DNA of 64,000 bases from positions 682,001-746,000 of the forward strand of contig JAQPZY010001129.1 in assembly GCA_029931535.1 (NCBI GenBank), read 5' to 3'. The notes beneath the pieces were generated by a model, which saw only the letters and a list, made by a program, of their open reading frames with translations, had not been told where the DNA came from and searched no databases. Numbering within the stretch: the stretch's first letter is position 1; each line of letters starts with the position of its first letter. Positions 59,257 through 64,000 of the stretch are shown piece after piece. The stretch comes from Margaritifera margaritifera. Lineage: Eukaryota > Mollusca > Bivalvia > Unionida > Margaritiferidae. The translations under genes and the position numbers were made by a program.

Positions 59257-61119
59257 CGAGGAGAGAGAGTGGCGAGGATTAAGAAGAAAACCCTCCACCA
59301 TCTCTCCATGCGTCCTGACAGAGTTGCCACAGAATCTCACAGAGAACTGCTCTGTACACAATGCTTTCTTGCGCAGTCACACCCAATGACTGCCATGGAG
59401 TGGAATTGGTCTCGATAATATGGGTGTGGTTTACTGTTTATGCAGCTTGTTCTAAATAGGTTGAGAAAGAGAGAGAGTGGCACCAATTTATCTATATCAT
59501 TTTCTCTTTCAGAATCAATTGCTTACTTTCTGATAATGAAAAAACATGATCATTCACTTAATTATAAACATTTCCTAGTTCTAACAAAGACAATGTATGA
59601 CACAATGCCAAATCAAATTTTAGATAATATTAACATAATGACAATGCCTCACAAACGTCAAAAAAATTAATAAAAAAATCGCATTCATACCTGACTGAAG
59701 TGAAACAAAATCGCACAAGTTCCAATTGTTACCCCATGCACAAGTTCTCATTCACAATGTATGATTTCTTGTGACATCCAATCACAGCATTACAGAGGTG
59801 TAATTGAAACTTGAGAAAGCATATTTCTGGTGGTTGCTGCATGAACATGCAAAAGCAAAAATTATTTTAATTTAAACTGTACTATTTTGTATTGATTATC
59901 GAAGCAGTGTTTGTTTCTTTAATCACAAATGGTCGAAAAAAGTCATCCTAGATACATGTAGGTTGACACATACACTTTTTGAAGATAAATGCTCATGTGC
60001 AAACTAATAACCTAGCACAACAGAACCAATCAACACAGTTTGTTTTCTTTGTGTTTGACATGTTAATTTCATGTTCAAACTGATAACCTAAACGCACAAC
60101 AGCAGCTCCTCTGCAGGTTTATTTTCTTTGCCGTTATGTTGACAATAAACAATGTATTTGGGGATAAGTAAATCATACTGTATAACCATAGGCTATTCCA
60201 TTGTTTGATTCTGTTAAAAGAAAAATCAGTGATAGAAAGAAAAACTTGTGAATTAATCAATATAACCAGTATACAATTTTTGCATTTATCTGTTTATTGT
60301 CTTCCTTTCCTTGCAAAAGTAAGATTAGTTGTTTAAAATGGACAATGGTCTTTCTCCGAACTACTTACAAAGATGTAATCCAACCTTTTGTTATTAACAA
60401 TGAGATCATTCGGTTTCCTTTCTGTAGAACTACCTTGTATCAAAATTAATTCCTGCCTTATACAATTTACCACCAGAAATTATAAGTAACTCATCAATAC
60501 AAAATCTCAGAACTTACTTGAACCAGGATAAACAATCATACCCATTTGTTGTATGTAAATACTGTACATCAATTATATACCTGTATATTTACATTACCAA
60601 GTAAACTTGATCAGATGAAATTAACATTTTACTTTTTTATTTTCCTGTTCGTTTTCCTATTGCATACTATGCATAATACAGAAAAATGAGATGAACCTTT
60701 ACTGAAGCATTTCTAGATCATTAAATGTTTTTAGTAAAGTTCTTCTCTCTCTCTCTCATAAAATATGAAATCCAAATCACTACTGTGCAAGTTGTTGTAA
60801 TCAGTTGCACTTAACATTAGAAACAATTTATTTTTGTACATGCTTTGGTAACAGTACAAGTATTCCCTGATTGCCTAGCTTTCTTCAATTAGCGGCCTCA
60901 TCATTCACACTAAGTCAAAAAGATGTTTATGCCATGAAAGTTTTTCCTGATTCTGCTTAGGTTTTGAAGAATTTTCACCAATGTGAATTAAAATATTAAA
61001 AATCGACCGATGATAAATCTACATGTACAGAAACTGAAATCTGGAGAAGTTCGTAGGTGGTAAGAAAAGTAATACCGTACTAGACATTATAGCGCCGTGG
61101 AAGAAAAAGAAAGAAATTT
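59257..61119. other. Nothing recognised
   Basis: A 64-codon frame starting just inside the left inverted arm (59224-59418) has no recognisable domain. Confidence 0.4.
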
Positions 61120-61235
61120 TCCTGCCAGTGGGCACAAACTCATGACCTCGAGCTGCAAAGTCAAGTGTGTGTGTGTGTCTAAGACACACACTTTATCCAC
61201 TCGGTCAGAGTAACTGTAGCTGAAAAGCAATATAC
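61120..61235 (-). mobile_element. tRNA-like SINE head fragment
   Basis: In reverse complement: TCTGACCGAGTGGATAAAGT (A-box-like) and CTCGAGGTCATGAGTTTGTG (B-box-like), separated by an insert with GTGTGTGTCTTAGACACACA, an expanded hairpin. No SINE body or tail follows, and the cloverleaf is too degenerate for a working tRNA. Confidence 0.5.
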
Positions 61236-62499
61236 CACTTACAGAAACATGCCAAACACTATTCAAAGAAATTAGTTTATATTTTTTTTTTTCGTCTCAA
61301 TAACCAAATGTTCCAACAGTCACAAATAGGAAACTGCTTAATTTAATATCGGTGTCAAAATAAATATAAGAAATAGATCAATATTACTATAAGGTTATTG
61401 ACACATCATTTCCATATGATTTGCTATTTTTCAATGATGATAAAAAAATTGTTTTTATATTTTCCCCTTACAAAAATGAGCAAAAAATAGGATACATGAG
61501 GAGACAATACATACATGCAGAATGCCCTAAATTTGTTAGAAATTAAAATCTCTGAACATTTGAGATTTCACAATTTTCCACATTATTATTCATTTCAGCA
61601 ATAAGCTGAGTTCCAATTAATACAAACAATTATCAAACTTCTGTTGTTAACAGCAGGACCATAATTGGGGCTGTTAAGTACAACGTGCTATGTTTGATGG
61701 CTTTGTACGATAAAAACACCTTTTCCAAGCTGAAACTGACATCATCTTTTGATGCTAATCCTTGTCAATATTTTATAACAGTGTTGACAATGTCACTGCC
61801 TTGATGTCTGTAAACATCTGCTGAAGTCAAGTCTTTATTAGGGAGAGACCATTTCATTTTCTAAATGGGGGGGGGGGGGGGAGGGTTAAATGCTTGAAAA
61901 CAATTGCCTTGTTCTGATTTGTAGTATAAAAAAGACATTCCATTCCTTATTTTTCTTGAAACAAATTTATCTTGTGATGAAAGGAAAAGAAATATCCCGG
62001 TCAGAAAGAACATTCTAGCCCCATAAATTAAATGGTCATTCGATTACAGAACACATGCAGTCAGAATTGAACTAGTTTAAAGTTGTGTATATTCAGCCTC
62101 ATGAATGTGCCATTACTGCTTAAGGACTAAACACGTGGTTTGCATTGCAGTGTAAATTCAGTGTTTTCTGTTTGTTTGCTTGTTTTTCTTAAATACAAGC
62201 GGTTGTCAATTTAGAATTTAATCGTCCATATCTCAGAGGATTACCTTTTTTTGGAACAAGTGGATAAATTTATGATGTTCATGAGAAGTTCAACAAGGTG
62301 TGCCTCTCGTTAAGTCAGTGCGTAAGTCTGTTCAGATTTCTTTGAATAAAGTAACAGCGTAAAATTATTGCAAAAGAAGTTGATCAACCTTTTCTAAATA
62401 TACATGTACTGAATATACAAGACTTTTCGAAATTTTTGTTTTATTGTCCAAATATATGATTGAAATAAAAATGATAAATTCTTCAAATGGTATCTGGTT
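61236..62499. other. Nothing recognised
   Basis: AT-rich with a G-run at 61868-61881; no gene. Confidence 0.45.
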
Positions 62500-62511
62500 G
62501 TAAGTAACTGT

Positions 62512-62600
62512 TGACGTCACAGTCTTTCCATGGGTGGTCTTCATTCATTGGCTGTTCAAATGTCAATCAGTAATGTCAACTAGCCCCTCCACGGTGGAGT
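62512..62600. promoter_or_regulatory. Possible promoter-like motif cluster
   Basis: A perfect TGACGTCA palindrome (CRE/ATF-type site) lies at 62512-62519. An inverted CCAAT box (ATTGG, 62547-62551) follows, then a GC-richer patch with the palindrome CTCCACGGTGGAG near 62586-62598. No initiator or coding exon could be tied to it, so regulatory function is speculation. Confidence 0.2.
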
Positions 62601-62687
62601 TACCATCGGTGTGCCTGCCCAGGCGTGGTGGTGATTTGTAGGTATTTATCCCTACACCGTGGAGCAAAAGTGAAGGGGATTAAGTTC

Positions 62688-62729
62688 TCCACTGTGAAGC
62701 ATGGGATTTCAAAAAATCGTGTGAGCTGT
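62688..62729 (-). repeat. Right arm of a distant inverted repeat
   Basis: TCCACTGTGAAGCATGGGAT through CGTGTGAGCTGT pairs with 59215-59256. Confidence 0.8.
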
Positions 62730-64000
62730 GCTGTATATTGTTGTAAGATTAAGTATTTCTAATAAATATACAAATTACAAAAAAACTGTCAGATTTACGG
62801 TAATACACAATACTGTATGCTTAGAACAATTTGCTGACTTGAACATACAGAGGTGGGAGTCCTAGTGAAAGGATCCTCTAATATGAACTAAAAGAAAACA
62901 TTAAAAAAGCACCTTGCTTACCACCATCCTTATATGAATCTGGTCTGAAAGCTACTTGAGGTTTCTGGGTGTATCTGTATACCACTTCTGTCCCTCACAT
63001 CTCATTAGTTATATGGTCTCTCCAATGGAAAAATTATTTTCTAGTCACAGAAACAATTTTTCCAGGATGCAAATGAAAATGTTCATGTCAAGCCACCCAA
63101 AACAACATATGAACAAAACCTAACCAAGTTAGGTACCGGTACATCTTATTGGAGAAACCAAAATAACGCAATTTAACAAGTCATGAATCACAAAAGTGAA
63201 AAATAGTGCCCTACACTGGTCCGTTTATACTAGTAAATGCCAAGATGCTAAAATGCAGATAAAATAATCTTTATGAATGAAAAAGTTTATGTTAAAAAAA
63301 GTAACAAATCCTGAGAATACTTATTATCTCAGAGTACCAGATGAATTTACCTCTGTCTGAGCAGCTACCACTGGGCCCACAGGATAAGAGCTCTGTCACT
63401 CGAAATATCTCTTAGGTAGAAATTGATAAATGAATCTAGGGACCTCCAATATGAGGCTCTCAAACTTTGTCCAGGGGAACCGGGAACCTGTTTAAGACAA
63501 GTCCATGATGAAGACCATTTGCAACTTCAAGGTCAATTCTACAGATCATACCTCAAATGTATACAGATACCGGTAGCCGCTATTTGGACCATGTCACCTA
63601 TTTACAAAAAAAAGATTCAAACTATTTTTTCATTTGCAACATCTTGGTAAATCCTACGATCAATTCCAGTTGTAGAAATAGCTGCGTTAGTCTGAATAGA
63701 TTGTGGTTTCTTTTCTTGCAAAGACATTTCTAGTGAACCAAAATAAATGATTTTTCTGTAAATACTACACCAACATACATATGAGGCATACTTGTGTCTT
63801 GCAGAAATAGCAGAGGTGGTCTAAATGGATGAAGACAAGGCTTTCACTTCATAGGCATTAACTCTTTTCATTCTCAAATCATTCTCAACATGCAAGAATA
63901 GACAGTCTGGACTGCATTCACAATCCAGCATGAAATGGCAGAAACCGAGATCCCTCATACCAAATTCTCTAAATATGAGATGAAAAGTCATCTACACTTT
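62730..64000. other. Nothing recognised
   Basis: A 75-codon open frame at 63423-63650 has no recognisable domain; no repeat boundary seen. Confidence 0.45.

Noticed and set aside
61120..61235. Possible tRNA gene on the minus strand
   Set aside because: Boxes are degenerate and the region between them contains an expanded GT/CA hairpin, so a SINE head remnant is more likely.

Overview
This 64 kb window looks like AT-rich intergenic or intronic DNA from an invertebrate animal, most likely a mollusc or another lophotrochozoan. That is inferred from the repeats: tRNA-headed SINEs, TA-flanked miniature transposons (MITEs), arrays of ~135-155 bp tandem units, and DIRS, Jockey-type LINE, mariner and hAT remnants. 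No bacterial features (operons, Shine-Dalgarno sites, dense long ORFs) are present. No host protein-coding exon, rRNA or functional tRNA gene could be supported. Almost every recognisable coding stretch is a decayed transposon gene.

Layout. 1-5.6 kb: SINEs, one MITE and a ~135 bp tandem array. 5.6-9.07 kb: minus-strand DIRS-type (tyrosine-recombinase) retrotransposon, copy 1, with broken gag, reverse transcriptase (RT), RNase H and recombinase (YR). 10-15.7 kb: MITEs, two ~150 bp tandem arrays and a long (TA)n tract. 16-18 kb: minus-strand LINE remnant with RT and C-terminal pieces. 19.6-20.5 kb: isolated DIRS 5' end. 22-24 kb: tandem repeats and a MITE. 25-28.5 kb: two copies of an internally deleted hAT-like element and a broken mariner transposase. 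30.4 kb: SINE with a perfect 12-bp target duplication.

32.1-40.8 kb is the most structured part. DIRS copy 3 (34641-39187) has inverted terminal repeats and an internal complementary region. It sits inside the 5' region of DIRS copy 2, whose halves lie at 32140-34640 and 39188-39705. The isolated fragment at 19.6-20.5 kb preserves the uninterrupted version of that site. Two more DIRS 5' ends follow in tandem up to 40.77 kb.

43.4-45 kb is a ~145 bp tandem array split by a SINE. 47.1-48.3 kb is a ~31-copy, 38-bp satellite that appears to have grown out of one arm of a MITE also present at 10.5 and 52.1 kb. 50-53 kb holds MITEs, a foldback and a TTAA-bounded 600-bp element. 55.1-56.1 kb is a second LINE RT remnant. 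59.2 and 62.7 kb carry a 42-bp inverted pair. The rest is AT-rich sequence in which nothing was recognised.

Nothing here forms a working pathway. The elements relate through insertion history (nesting, target duplications, internal deletion, satellite expansion), and no recognisable element appears to encode intact proteins.
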